A stretch of DNA of 64,000 nt, from assembly GCA_030248215.1 (NCBI GenBank), contig JASANG010000411.1:1-64000 (forward strand), written 5' to 3'. Made by a program: the position numbers and the translations under genes. Each line of letters opens with the position of its first letter. Position 1 is the stretch's first letter. The DNA comes from Enoplolaimus lenunculus (lineage: Eukaryota > Nematoda > Enoplea > Enoplida > Thoracostomopsidae). The notes below the pieces were generated by a model. That model searched no databases and was not told the DNA's origin. It was given only the letters and a program-made list of their open reading frames with translations. Below are positions 13,590 to 25,100 of this stretch, piece after piece.

Positions 13590-15130
13590 AATGACCCTCA
13601 CTAGTGCGAAGTAGTTGAAACAGAAACAATTGACCACGAGCCATCGTGGTACTGCTTCAACTATTTGTGTTAGCTATTATATACGGTGTTTACTAGTGTA
13701 GCGTAGCTACTATGCAATGCGTATTAAGTGTTGACTTTTTCTAAGTGAGCTATGTAAACGGGTATCCCATCGTGTAATACCCGACTTCCCCCTTTTTTCG
13801 AGAAGGTCGCCCTCTGACCGTCACACCTTTTTATGGGTTCACACCGCGGCTGTATACCCTTGCGGTCCCATCGTGGGGCCAATGTAAGGTAGGGCGAGTA
13901 ATGTATGCAAGACTGCGCAGCTACTATGCAGTGTGTATTACGTATTGAATACTTTTATGTGTGTTCTACGTATTCGGGTATTACATCGTGCAATACGTAC
14001 CCGTCATCCCCCTGTTTCGAGCAGGTTGTCCCGGTTGGATTTTCAAGTAAACGGCCAAGTGCGGTTTATAAGAATTTACTGAAGAATGTTTTACAAAAGG
14101 CACAGTTATGGTATACAGTTTACAATATTATTCTATGGCAGTTGTTATGATACAGTTTCTATCTAGCGTCTCACGGCTAAGGTTTAAACACGTCAGCGAC
14201 TAGCTTAAATCCAATGCATAAGTGTTTGCGTAGATGGTTTTACCAATTCTTGGGTTATTCACTGTTTCACTGTACTATTCGCTGTTTGAAGTAAATTATC
14301 TACGCGTGCGATGAGCGGATAGAATCCGAGAATCGGTGAGCCCGTTAAGCGCGCTGCCTTAATGTTACAGACTCCGGCGCCTAACACACCGGACTTGGAT
14401 GTATACCAAAAGAAAGCACGCATACTGTTAACTAAAATCCAAATCCAAATTAACCAGTACTTACAGCTTCCTAGGTTAGTTACTAAAACCTTTAAGCGAA
14501 AGTCGGATTTTTGTTACAAAGCATAAAACCGCTTAATACTGATAATCTTAAACCGAAACATTCTTGAAAAACGCCCAAATTAGTAAAATAGTACACGTAC
14601 ACTCCCTATACGAGACTTAGCAACAACTGTCAAGATCTTCTATTTTGCATAAATAAATCTCTATAATTTCTATACATTTCTTCGACCCCGCAATTCTATT
14701 GTCAAGGTTCATGCCTTCTGCCTACTTTGTTGTATGGATTTAACCAACACTGCTAGCAGGTCATATGCCTTCCCTATATCACAGTTCCCTGACCGTCACA
14801 CCTTTTTATATCCCCTCGTGGTCACCATGTAAGGTTGCGCGGTCTTTATAAGCAATGTATTTATGTGTTACGGTAGTGCGAAGTAGTTGAAAAAATTGAC
14901 CACGGCAGGATTCAAACCAGCGATCTTTGGCTAACCGGGTCAACCATCTTACAAGCTGAGCTATCGCGGCACTGCTTCAACTACTTGTGTTAGCTATTAT
15001 ATACGTTGTTTACTAGTGTGCTACGCAGTGTACTGCGCAACGACTATTCAATATGTATTTCGTATTGACTTTTTTATGTGTGTGCTATGTGTTCGGGTAT
15101 ATATTCCATCGTCTAATACCCGATACAGAG
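13590..15130. repeat. Cluster of tRNA-related repeat copies
   Basis: At least three related fragments occur: about 13598-13893, 13905-14036 and 14785-15125. Shared blocks include GTGCGAAGTAGTTGAA, TGCTTCAACTA(C/T)TTGTGTTA, CTACTATGCAATGCGTATT, TATCCCATCGTGTAATACCC and CTGACCGTCACACCTTTTTAT. The copy at 13598 lacks most of the tRNA-like core that the copy at 14871 keeps. This is a multi-copy SINE-like or composite repeat just upstream of INTS5. Confidence 0.7.
14889..14975 (-). pseudogene. tRNA-like core of a SINE-type repeat
   Basis: Read on the - strand, this has an A-box-like TAGCTCAGCTTGTAAGA and a B-box-like GGTTTGAATCC at normal tRNA spacing. Acceptor arms can partly pair. The anticodon arm pairs GGTTG with TAGCC around the loop ACCCGGT, which lacks U33, so I do not call a working tRNA or assign an isotype. 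The core sits between inverted copies of GTAGTTGAA. Confidence 0.55.
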
Positions 15131-15344
15131 TCCTCGTTTTACTAAACCTAGGAAACTGAAGCATTTAAACACATTTAATCTCTGGGTGTTATTTGGATAT
15201 TTGGTCGCACGCGGCTACGTATCAATGTATGCCTTCAGTTACGTTTTTACTCGATTAGTGTTTACTGTGCGTTTACTCGTGTTTTTATGCATTAAGTGCT
15301 TGTATAATTGCAAATATCTTCTAAATTTAATATAGAATTACGTT

Positions 15345-18101
15345 ATGAACGTAGAAATAGCTGGCAATCTCGAAGAGTTTGTTGCAGTTGCCCGGATGGC
15401 CCCTTCCCGTGCAAACGAACATACATGGAAGGGAAAAACATGTTCTGAGCTTTGTGATGCGGCAACATTTGCGTTTAAATACATTCCCTCGTGCAGGTTT
15501 GTGTTGTTCGATTTAACGCTGCAACCGCATTAGTTTGGGGATGATTACGAATGTTTTTGCCAAACCGTAAAATCACAATATTTCGCAGTGAATTTTGTTC
15601 GAAATGCGAAAATAAGCACACCAAAAAGCCCACTCAATAGTAAAGCTTGTCCGTAACTGGAGTTTGAAAAAATACCGGAACCGGAAAGTGAAAAATGCAT
15701 CCCACAGAAAAATTCATTTTAATTCTGTTTTTCTCTATTACTGGTGACATAGCTTTACTTGAAGACAAGTTGTTACGTAATCTGCTGTATTTTAGATTTT
15801 TGTTATCCATGGAAGCGAAGTCTACTTCGATGTTTTGTTTTCGGTGATTGTCCAGGTTTACGTATATTTTATGCTAATAAAATATATGTTATTTTTGTCG
15901 TCCTTTTTAGTTAAATGTTGAAACTAATGGCTTTAAAAGGATTCTAAAAGATTAGCAACTTTAAAAAGACCAAAAATTAATATACGTATATGTATGTACT
16001 TATTTAATCAATTTTAGACCTGCCGTGTTTGAATATTTTGGCAGCCTTGTTCATGAAAATGCTAGATTTTTTATAGCATATTTTGAAAACAGTAATGCTG
16101 GAGGTATGTTTTAACAAATTATATATACGTTCGCATTCGTATCGTTCGCTAGTGTTGTTTTTGGTATTTCAGTGTGCAGTTATTGCAGTCTTTTCAGCGA
16201 CTATGTTGTGCTTATATTTTGGCTAATTGAAACCGGTACAATTTTAGCCGAGTAATGCGCGATAATGGCAAATATTTTATGAGCTGCGTGTCGCTTTTCA
16301 CGGGCGAAATTGTTTTTTCCAGAGTGCACCAAACTAAGTTGAAAGCCAGCGGCAACCGTCAAACACTTTTTGTCGATGTGCAAATTTTTGAAGTAAATAT
16401 TTAATTTGAAGGATTTGATATATCTGGCGCGGAAGAAGCTGTGCTTGAATTCACAGCAGTCGTTCAGTCGTACGTCATAAGCGACCCGAAAAAATGGCTG
16501 CTACCTGTTTTTGAGGTAAGTGTTATACAAATAGAGCAGGAAATAAAAGTATGTGTCCATTTTTTGTTTATTTGAAGTCTGAGTATTGTGTTGTTTAAAA
16601 CATGATACAGTCGTATATTTAAATAGGTGCAGGGCACGAGCACGTTGTACGTACGTAATGAAAAAATAAAAAATACGTTTAATGTTTGACCTTACACCAG
16701 TATGTTCCGAAAGGTGTAATCTAATGTTGGAAATTATTTCGAATTTTGTTTTCTATTACGGTAAACATTCAGTTACTATTTTGGCGATATTATATACGTA
16801 TTACGTATATTTCAGGGTGTAATCGGAATTCTGATTTCGATTCCGATTAGAATTCCGATTCAAAACGAGTTCCGCTTCCGATGCCGATTTCACAATCAAT
16901 CGGAATCGGAATTTCCACATTTTGTTTTCAGGCCTACTTGTTGTGATATGTTGTATACAAATTTTGCATCAATCATTTATTAATTGTTTTCGATGAGTTC
17001 ACTTAACAATAATTGATTGTACTTTAGTTTTACAGAGCTAAAAATGATTCCCAATTTGTTCATGCGACGTTTTTGAAAATTGTTGCCAGCTAACAGACAT
17101 CCTAAATCAATATTATACTTTTTAATGCAAATTATCCGTATAGTCACAAAATTTGTAGTTCCGATTCCGGTACAAATTTGCTGTTGCGATTCCGGTATAA
17201 TCCAGTTCCGCTTTGCACCCTGGTATATCTATTACCCACATCAAAGGATGCCGCCTGGGCGATATGACATGTTGCCTCCTACTTAAAATAGATAAAAAGA
17301 TTATCAGCCCGAGGGCTGATATTTTAATATCGGCTTTCGGGCTGATATTAAACTTTCAGCCCTCGGACTGATATACAAGTTAGTTAGGTGTAACATAGCA
17401 ATTACTGCCCTAGGAACCTCAGTTGTGTACAAACGTTGCATATAACTCCCTCGGCCGATATAACAGTTACCGCCCTGCTTTCAGGGCGATATAATATATA
17501 TTGCGTTATTTCAGTGGGCATTGAATTTATTGGTTCAAGTCACTCAACAGAAAACAAAACGACGAGGTAGGTTAGGTTAGCAATATTTCTTCATTCTTGT
17601 AGTCAACTAATTATGCAGTTATTGAGATATTAAGAGTGATTAATGATATGTACGTAATATTTGTATACTTGTATGTCGTGAAAACTCCAAAGAGTCAAAG
17701 CGTTCAACTGTAAGTCCGTATTTTTTAGCAATTAGTATAGTATACCCGTGTTCAAATGAGGTATATCAAATGTTTCTTTCTATATATATTGTATTTTTAT
17801 CATTATTTCCAAAGTTTCTCCTGAAGCGAAAATCAACCGCTTAAAAATACCAATTGTGAAAAGCTGGTATTGCTGTCCCATGCAATTAGCGATCTAGTAA
17901 TCCACGCGGTTTGTACTTCGCATCTGCTATCAGTAATGGGTAAAACCAGGAATCAACAGAACGAGTGGCTAATCCAGCATAATCTGTTTGTGTGTTTTCA
18001 GTTGGCGGTCCCAAGTCGTTAAACGAGCTACTGCAAATATATACCTCTTGTAAATCTACCAAGCATGTTTTGGAATTGTTAGATTCTTGTGTTGCTAGTC
18101 T
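15345..18101 (+). CDS. INTS5: INTS5 exons 1-5 (N-terminal helical region)
   Basis: Exon 1 starts MNVEIAGNLEEFVAVARMAP. Across the exon 1/2 junction the product reads CSELCDAATFAFKYIPSCRP and continues AVFEYFGSLVHENARFF, which aligns with the human stretch containing [21 protein letters not shown]. Exon 3 ends in SDPKKWLLPVFE, matching human NPKAWAPVISAW. Exon 4 adds only 17 codons (WALNLLVQVTQQ). Exon 5 holds KSLNELLQIYTSCKSTKHVL, matching human [20 protein letters not shown]. Donors are GTTTGT, GTATGT, GTAAGT, GTAGGT and GTAAGT. Confidence 0.92.
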
Positions 18102-19050
18102 GTAAGTTTCGTCTTCGTAATGATAGCTTTTAAAGTATTTCGAGGCTGTTTAGATTAGGCCAAATGCGTGTGATGTGGGTCGTGTTCTCAAATTGTGGCA
18201 AGGACTCATATTCTCAAATGTGATCAGCACCTATTACCGGTTGGTGATTTGATAGGTCTTGTAACTTTCGAATCAATGAACAGTAACTTCAAAATTCATC
18301 ACTTTTTGCATTTAAAATTTAGAGATCCGCAGCTACAAAAGGTCTTCGTCAGTTTGAAACCATATCGCTAACGTATGATAGGTGCTCGTGCTATACGCAT
18401 TTAAGAATATGAGCCAAGATGTCTACCTCATCGGTTATTAGAGCCTGTGGTAGTTTATCCAATAAGAGCAATGCTACAATATTGTGTCGGATACTGTATA
18501 AGTTTCCTGTGTTGTTATAACAGCGCACTTAGGCGTCACCGTTCCTCAAAGTTTTAAATATTTTTGTTCAGAACGATTGCAAGCAAACTTGTTTGATAGA
18601 AGCGTAGTTTGCTTTTCTTCATTTAATGTGGTTAAGGGTTTTCTCCGTGTTAAACTAGCGGAATAATCTTTTAGCTCGTTAAAAATTTAAGTTTTGCTTT
18701 ACATGTAGAGGTTGTATGCCTCGACTCTGAAAAAGTGAGGGATCACCTGGTGGCCAACCAAAACTTGTGAGCTGAGCTGCATGGGAGCACCTCCCACCAG
18801 CGGGAACAGATATTGCTTAAATTCGTTTCTTTGTCTAACGCTGCGGTAATTTTTGTTTAAGCATTCAAACATCACCAAGCGAATGCATCGAGCTGTTATC
18901 GGATTCAACGCATTATGAGTCTAGTTTTAACTGGATACTTGCTTACATTGGGTAATTTATTTTGTCCACTTTGTTTTCGAACAGTTCCTGCCGCGCGGTA
19001 CCTCTAAATTGCGGCGACATACGTCGAACTTCGAATTTGGCCAAAATTAC

Positions 19051-19112
<62 letters not shown>

Positions 19113-22100
19113 ACTAATGTTGTGATTGAAATTTCTGATCCAAAAGCGACACCGAGATTTTGGGGGCTATGTTTAAACCGAGCACATTTGCGCTTGACCA
19201 AAGTTTTTGTATTTTTAAACAGTGTTTACTGATGTTATTGTTAAGCTCATGCATTTCTTCTTTTCCGTTCAGAAGACTGAGGTTAAAATTCGATCGAGTG
19301 AGATTTTTACTTGAGGTTGATATTCATGAGATTTGTAATGCAGTAAAATTATCCAAGTGTGGCAAAGAGTCTTCTCAGCTCTTTTTCAAAAGGTTTGAAC
19401 TACATTGTAATTTACAGTGGAAGACATCCGTCGGCAATCATGACAAAGCTATTGGCTGCTGGATTGAACGACTTTACAACGCACATTAAACAAGTCCGTC
19501 CAGGCGCGAGCCGAACAGAGCCTGCACAACTTGCGATAAGTCGTGAACTATGTAGAGAGCGAATTTTGTCGTTGTCATCGGTTCTGAATCATTTAGCAAA
19601 TCACAATCCTAGACAGATGGGCAAAGTGCTGGATGACATGATTAAGGTAAGCGGTCATGTTAACTATAAAGACCCGGACAGTAAGCGTAATCCGAGATAT
19701 AAGACTGAGCCTATGCCTCCCAGCCTTTAAGATCATAGTTCTCCCTGTCTTCTAATAAGCAGGATTTTTCGTGTAAAGACTCTGAAAGAAAAAAGATATT
19801 TGAATCAAAGAAAAGTTGTCTTATCACCTACTTTCTCTTAAAAGTCTTATTTTTGGTTTCAAGCGTTATGAAACTAGCTTGTTAATTTTTGAACTGTAGC
19901 TTCCTAAGATAGTTCTCGGGTCGTATGTGAAAGTTGTTTTATGTTGACGGCGCTAACATGATTTATACTATTTTGATTTTAGGCTGATCTTGCTGTTGTC
20001 GCTGAAAAAAACACAGATGTCTTTGCAATACCGTTTCTTATTATAATATTGCATAATGCGCGCAATGCGTTAGAGCTGTTAGTTAAAGATTTAGATGAAT
20101 TGGGTATGTGATTACTAATAAAAGTAGCTGGAAATTAAGAATAGTCGATATTTCTTTTAAGCCCTGTTCACACGAGCAAGTTTTTGCTGCAAGAACTTGC
20201 AGCTGCAATTTGCACGCAGAACTTGCGTTTTTTCATCAGCCAATAAGAAAGCGGCTGCAATAAATTCAGTGAACTTGTGTGATTGTTCACACATGTGAAC
20301 TAAATTCCTATGTATGATTTTTAATGAATAATTTGCAGCTGCAAGTTTTTCGAAAGACATTTTTTGACAAAACTTGCAGGTGCAAGTTGCAGCTGCAAGT
20401 TCTCGCAGCAAAAACTTGGGCCTGTGAATACGGCTTTAGCAACGCTAATGCTGTTGTGATATTACATAGTTGATATTCACGGCAATAGATTTGGGGCAAA
20501 TCTGTGAATAGTCAACAGCTTCTTGTAAGTAATGTGATTTTCGCTAGATTTCGAAATTCGAAATAACAAATTGGTTATTACATCAGGTTGAAAATTTCTC
20601 TAGCTACAATGGACAATTTACTCAAAGTACAACTTATTTTGGTGACATTTCCTGTGCAGTTGATCGTGCGAGATGATTTTGCCTCAGTGCCGTTTCCAAA
20701 AGGACGCGAGCTTACGTGAGTTTTGAAACTTTGAAGTTTAGTTTGAAAATGCGCAAAAGTTCTTAGAAATTTCAAATATCAGATCTGCAAGACCTATTTA
20801 TATGCGTTCTGAATAAGACGGATCTAACAAATTTGGCAAGAAATTTAAATTTACTTTTAATATAAGTTATAGTCATTTAAAATGTAAAAAAACTGTTGAA
20901 GAATGCCGCGTTTGACCACTGTATCATAGTACAAAAAGTATTGAAGTTTGATGCATCCCAGAGATTTTGTTCCAGATTGTCCGCCACTGTGCTCAGCATG
21001 ATCCAAGGGCTCAGTAACAAATCTCAAGCTGCTGTATTTCGCAAAATGATGTCGCTAGCGTTTGAGAGTGATGGGCTAAGATCAGAATGTCAAAGCATAA
21101 TCGGTGCACTAAAATCAATTTTGGTGAGTTTAGTGCGATTTGAGCTTGATTGTAATATCGTCTGGCTTCTTGGTCTGTTTTAATTTATGAACGTTTGAAT
21201 TTCTTTTAGTCGTTTTACTGCACATCGATAAGCTATATATTGGCGTTTTCAGAACGTATTAGTAGATAACATGGAACAAGCAATTCATACCAATGCAACA
21301 TTTGGTCCTGACGATGTTCCTGTTTTAACGGATCTAGAAAAATGCTTAACTTCAACTGTTGCTGATATGCTGAATGCTCCAAAAGACAAGTAAGTTGTCT
21401 GCGTTGCATTTCCCGAAATATAAATTACCCTACCTGGATGTAGGTCAACAAAGTTTGCCAGAAACAGTGGTGAAACCGGATGTGATTCGAAGTTAGCTAC
21501 TTAAAATGATACTTAGTTTGCTAATTTTAGCAAATATCTGTAAGGTGTCGTTAAATCTTTTTGCTTTACGGTTATTGGCAGTTTTTTCTCGAAATTATAC
21601 CAAAAGATGAAATGAAAAGCATCAAACAAATACATTTTGTAAAACTATGCAAAATTTTACTACTAATATTATCGGAACCGTCGGCAGAAATCGTACCGGA
21701 GCCAAAGTCGGATCAGAAGGTCTATTTTCTGCCAGAACCAGATCTTCGATTGTACTTTGTCTCATTTATAGATTGCTCTGATGATGTAATAAAGAATTTT
21801 GTATAGATTAAGTCAGTTATTTACGAAAATAAGTATTTTTCTATGCCTTTTTCAGGCAGAAGTTCTACTTTCGCCTGCTATGTCTTATGAGTTGGGCGTT
21901 CGGGGCCCGTCCTGCTATTGGGACACTGCTACGTATGCTTATCAGTTCAAAGAATGAAAATCAGGTGTGTCCAATAAAGCGTACTTAAGAAACTAGGATA
22001 TTGATTTTTACTAGGTTTAAATATAACTAATCAGCCGGCTTTGCGCAATGCGCAAAGTTAATGAATGTACAACAATCTGCATGCGAACTTTCTTTTCACA

Positions 22101-25100
22101 GAACAATCACGTCTGTGTTGTTAGCAAATATTGTGAAGGAAGTTAATTGCTGGAAAATAGTCCAAAATACGTAAGTGGAACTTTCCAGGTTTAATAGTAT
22201 GGATATTTTCGAAACGTTAATGGTAGTGTAGAAACAAAAAGTATGTGTGTAAAAGCTGGAGGCGTGCAGTGCATGGAGCAACCACAGTGCATAAGTAACA
22301 CAGTTTTGTGTTATCAGTTAAACATTTATTTTAGTTTGTCATAAATTGTTTTATTTCTGTTGTTTCAGCTAGTTCTGTTTGTATCGTTTTCTTCAGTGCT
22401 GCTGCCCTATTATCCGCAAATTGTAGGCGAAGTTGTTAAAAGTATCGGGTCTTCGAGTAAGTATGAAATAAAAATTGAATTTTTATATTTCAGTTTAATT
22501 ACATAAAAGAGTACATCTGCGGCTGAAGCTTGTATTACTCGTAGTTGTGTATCCGTGTTAAGTCAAGCATTGTTTTACAAGCATTTCTGTTTTCAGAGCA
22601 ACTGGATATTAAACCAAAATCATTAACTAGTGAGGCATTTGACGCTAAATGGGTGAGAAATTTGCTGCTGCTAGCAAAATGGGACGAAGAGGCCAAGCTT
22701 TCGATGGGAAGCCGAAAAACCAAGTAGGCCGAAAGAAACAGTTATGTTTTCAAGCCAACGATAATTTAGTTTGAATATGATTATTTTTTGCAGTATTCAA
22801 ATATTGTAGTTTTTTCTCAACTTGACGACACAAACGAAACTCACTTAACTAAGTAAAGAAACGTTTAAATAAGTTTGAGAAAATGTTGTTTCCTCGTTAT
22901 CTGTCGTTTTGCATGTCCTAAAGCGTATCTTATGTATTGTTTTACGGTTATGATATTTTCAAACTTTAAAACAGCAAATAAAACACGTCTAACATAGCAA
23001 TCAAACTTTGGACGAAAGCAGAGAAATTTTGCTCAGGTTAAACTTGGTTTTGTATCCTAAAGCAGATTTTGATTTGGTTGTTTCAGCATCGTAAACTGTG
23101 TATTGAACAATTACGAACACGTCGTCTTGTCACTGTTGTCGCTTTGTTGTACTTATTCGGTTTCTGAATCGTGTGACGATATCGTCGATTGCGTTCTTGA
23201 ATTGTTAGCAATATGTCGATCGCCTTCCCGTCTCAGTCCTGGTTGCATTGCATCTGTTTCCCGAGCTGGAGTTGATTTGTGGTTCCGAACTCTAAGTAGC
23301 GAAGGCAAGTAACGTTTTATTTATTCGCAGTTGAACAGGGTGTAACCGATTTTTGATAAGAATTTGTAACTGCAGCAGTTTTTAGTGGATATTCCAAGAA
23401 AGTAACTGTTACTTGTGTCTATATTCGTTTGATAGTCGGCTCCAAGGGTTACTTTTAATTTAATCGGCGTGCGGCGCAAGTCTGGTCTGGTTATATTACA
23501 GTCGCAGTTCAGCCAGAACTGCTATGGGTCATTTGTTAGCCTATTTAGTCATCTCTTCATTCTTAATTATTTAATTTTGTATTTAAAATTAAGTCAGGTT
23601 ATATCTTATCGTGGGAAAAGATAGGATTCTTTTTTAAACGTTAGTAATATTGTGTTGTTTAAGACGACGTTGGCTTAATGTCAAAATCGATCTCGGTGTT
23701 AAAATGGCTGCTTCAGTTTGCATCTGAGCAACAATTGAGCAGAAGGCTTATTTTGACAGAAATTATCTTTGGAGCATTCCAAGTACGTTTTAATTAATTA
23801 TTTTGTTTGTTTTTTGTAATGAATAAGATTATTTTATTCGTATCTGTTTTTAGCAAGTCTATTAGTCCTACTTGCGGCATTCAGTATGAAATGCATGATG
23901 GTAAATATGGTATGGTATGAACTGACCTTTATGATAGTATATACTGCCCGCTATTTGGTTTTTAAAATGTTGGAATTTCGCTAATGGGGTCTCTCTTTAC
24001 TAGGCCAAATTCTGTTTAGTCGTAAAACCTCCATATTTAGCCCCTACCGACTTGAAAATACTATCTGGTTTGAAATTATACTTGTAACAAAGGAAAGACA
24101 AAAAACATGGGTTAGCACCACCTCTAAGGGTCGAAATAGCTGATTTGAAAAATAGCTTAAACTTCAGAAAATTCGCGAAATATTCAAAATTTTTAACCCG
24201 TGTTTTTCTGTCGCATGCGTTTTCTAAAAAGCCCATTATTCATCGAATCCAGCATGTTTAACTAGAGGAACATCCGATAAACTCTCCATCCAGTCGAGAT
24301 TGGTCGAGCAAAATGCCACAGAAGAGAAGTATGTATATCTGGCTTCTCCACACCGGGGGGCCCCAGCACTTTTCGAAATTTTCATTTTTCCCCCGGCGAA
24401 AATTTTGCCGCCCCCAGGAAAGGCCCCCCGGCGAATTTTCGGCCGCCCACAGCAAAATGCCCCCCAGCAAATTTTTTGCTGGGGGCCCCAGGAATTTTCT
24501 AAGCCAAAAATTTTCAATGTTAAAACATAAAGACCTGGACTTTTTTTGAGGCGGACATTCGGCAAAATGTGATTTTATATTACGCTGAGTACTCATTGCA
24601 AATACCGGTAGTAACTAGTACAATTCAATAATGAACTGAAAAAAGCACAATTATATAAAGACCGTTTCAGGGCATGCAGCATTCGAAAGTACCTTGCAGC
24701 AACAAGTTCAACCCGCCTGAGCCTTATGATAAACTGAAGCTGTGACTAATATATAAAATATATGTTAATCACAGCTTCAGTTTATAATACGGCTCAGGCG
24801 GGTTGAACTTGTTGCTGCAAGGTACTTTCGAATGCTGCATGCCCTGAAACGGTCTTTATATAATTGTGCTTTTTTCAGTTCATTATTGAATTAGTTCAAC
24901 CCGCCTGAGCCTTATGATAAACTGAAGCTGTGACTAATATATAAAATATATGTTAATCACAGTTTCAATTATAGATTATCTATATTTTATATAATTGTGC
25001 TTCTTTCAACTTCTAGTAAAGTTGTCAGTAATATTAGTTAAAATTATTGTTATTAGCGTTTGCGGGGAATTTTTGTCATGTTGAGCGATGAGTAATCTTC

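Noticed and set aside
23309-23314. GT donor (GTAACG) for INTS5 exon 15
   Set aside because: Using it puts exon 16 in a frame with a stop; the GC donor four bases earlier gives a conserved open frame.
24236-24596. 100-codon frames on the - strand
   Set aside because: Low-complexity C/G-run hairpin cluster in an INTS5 intron.
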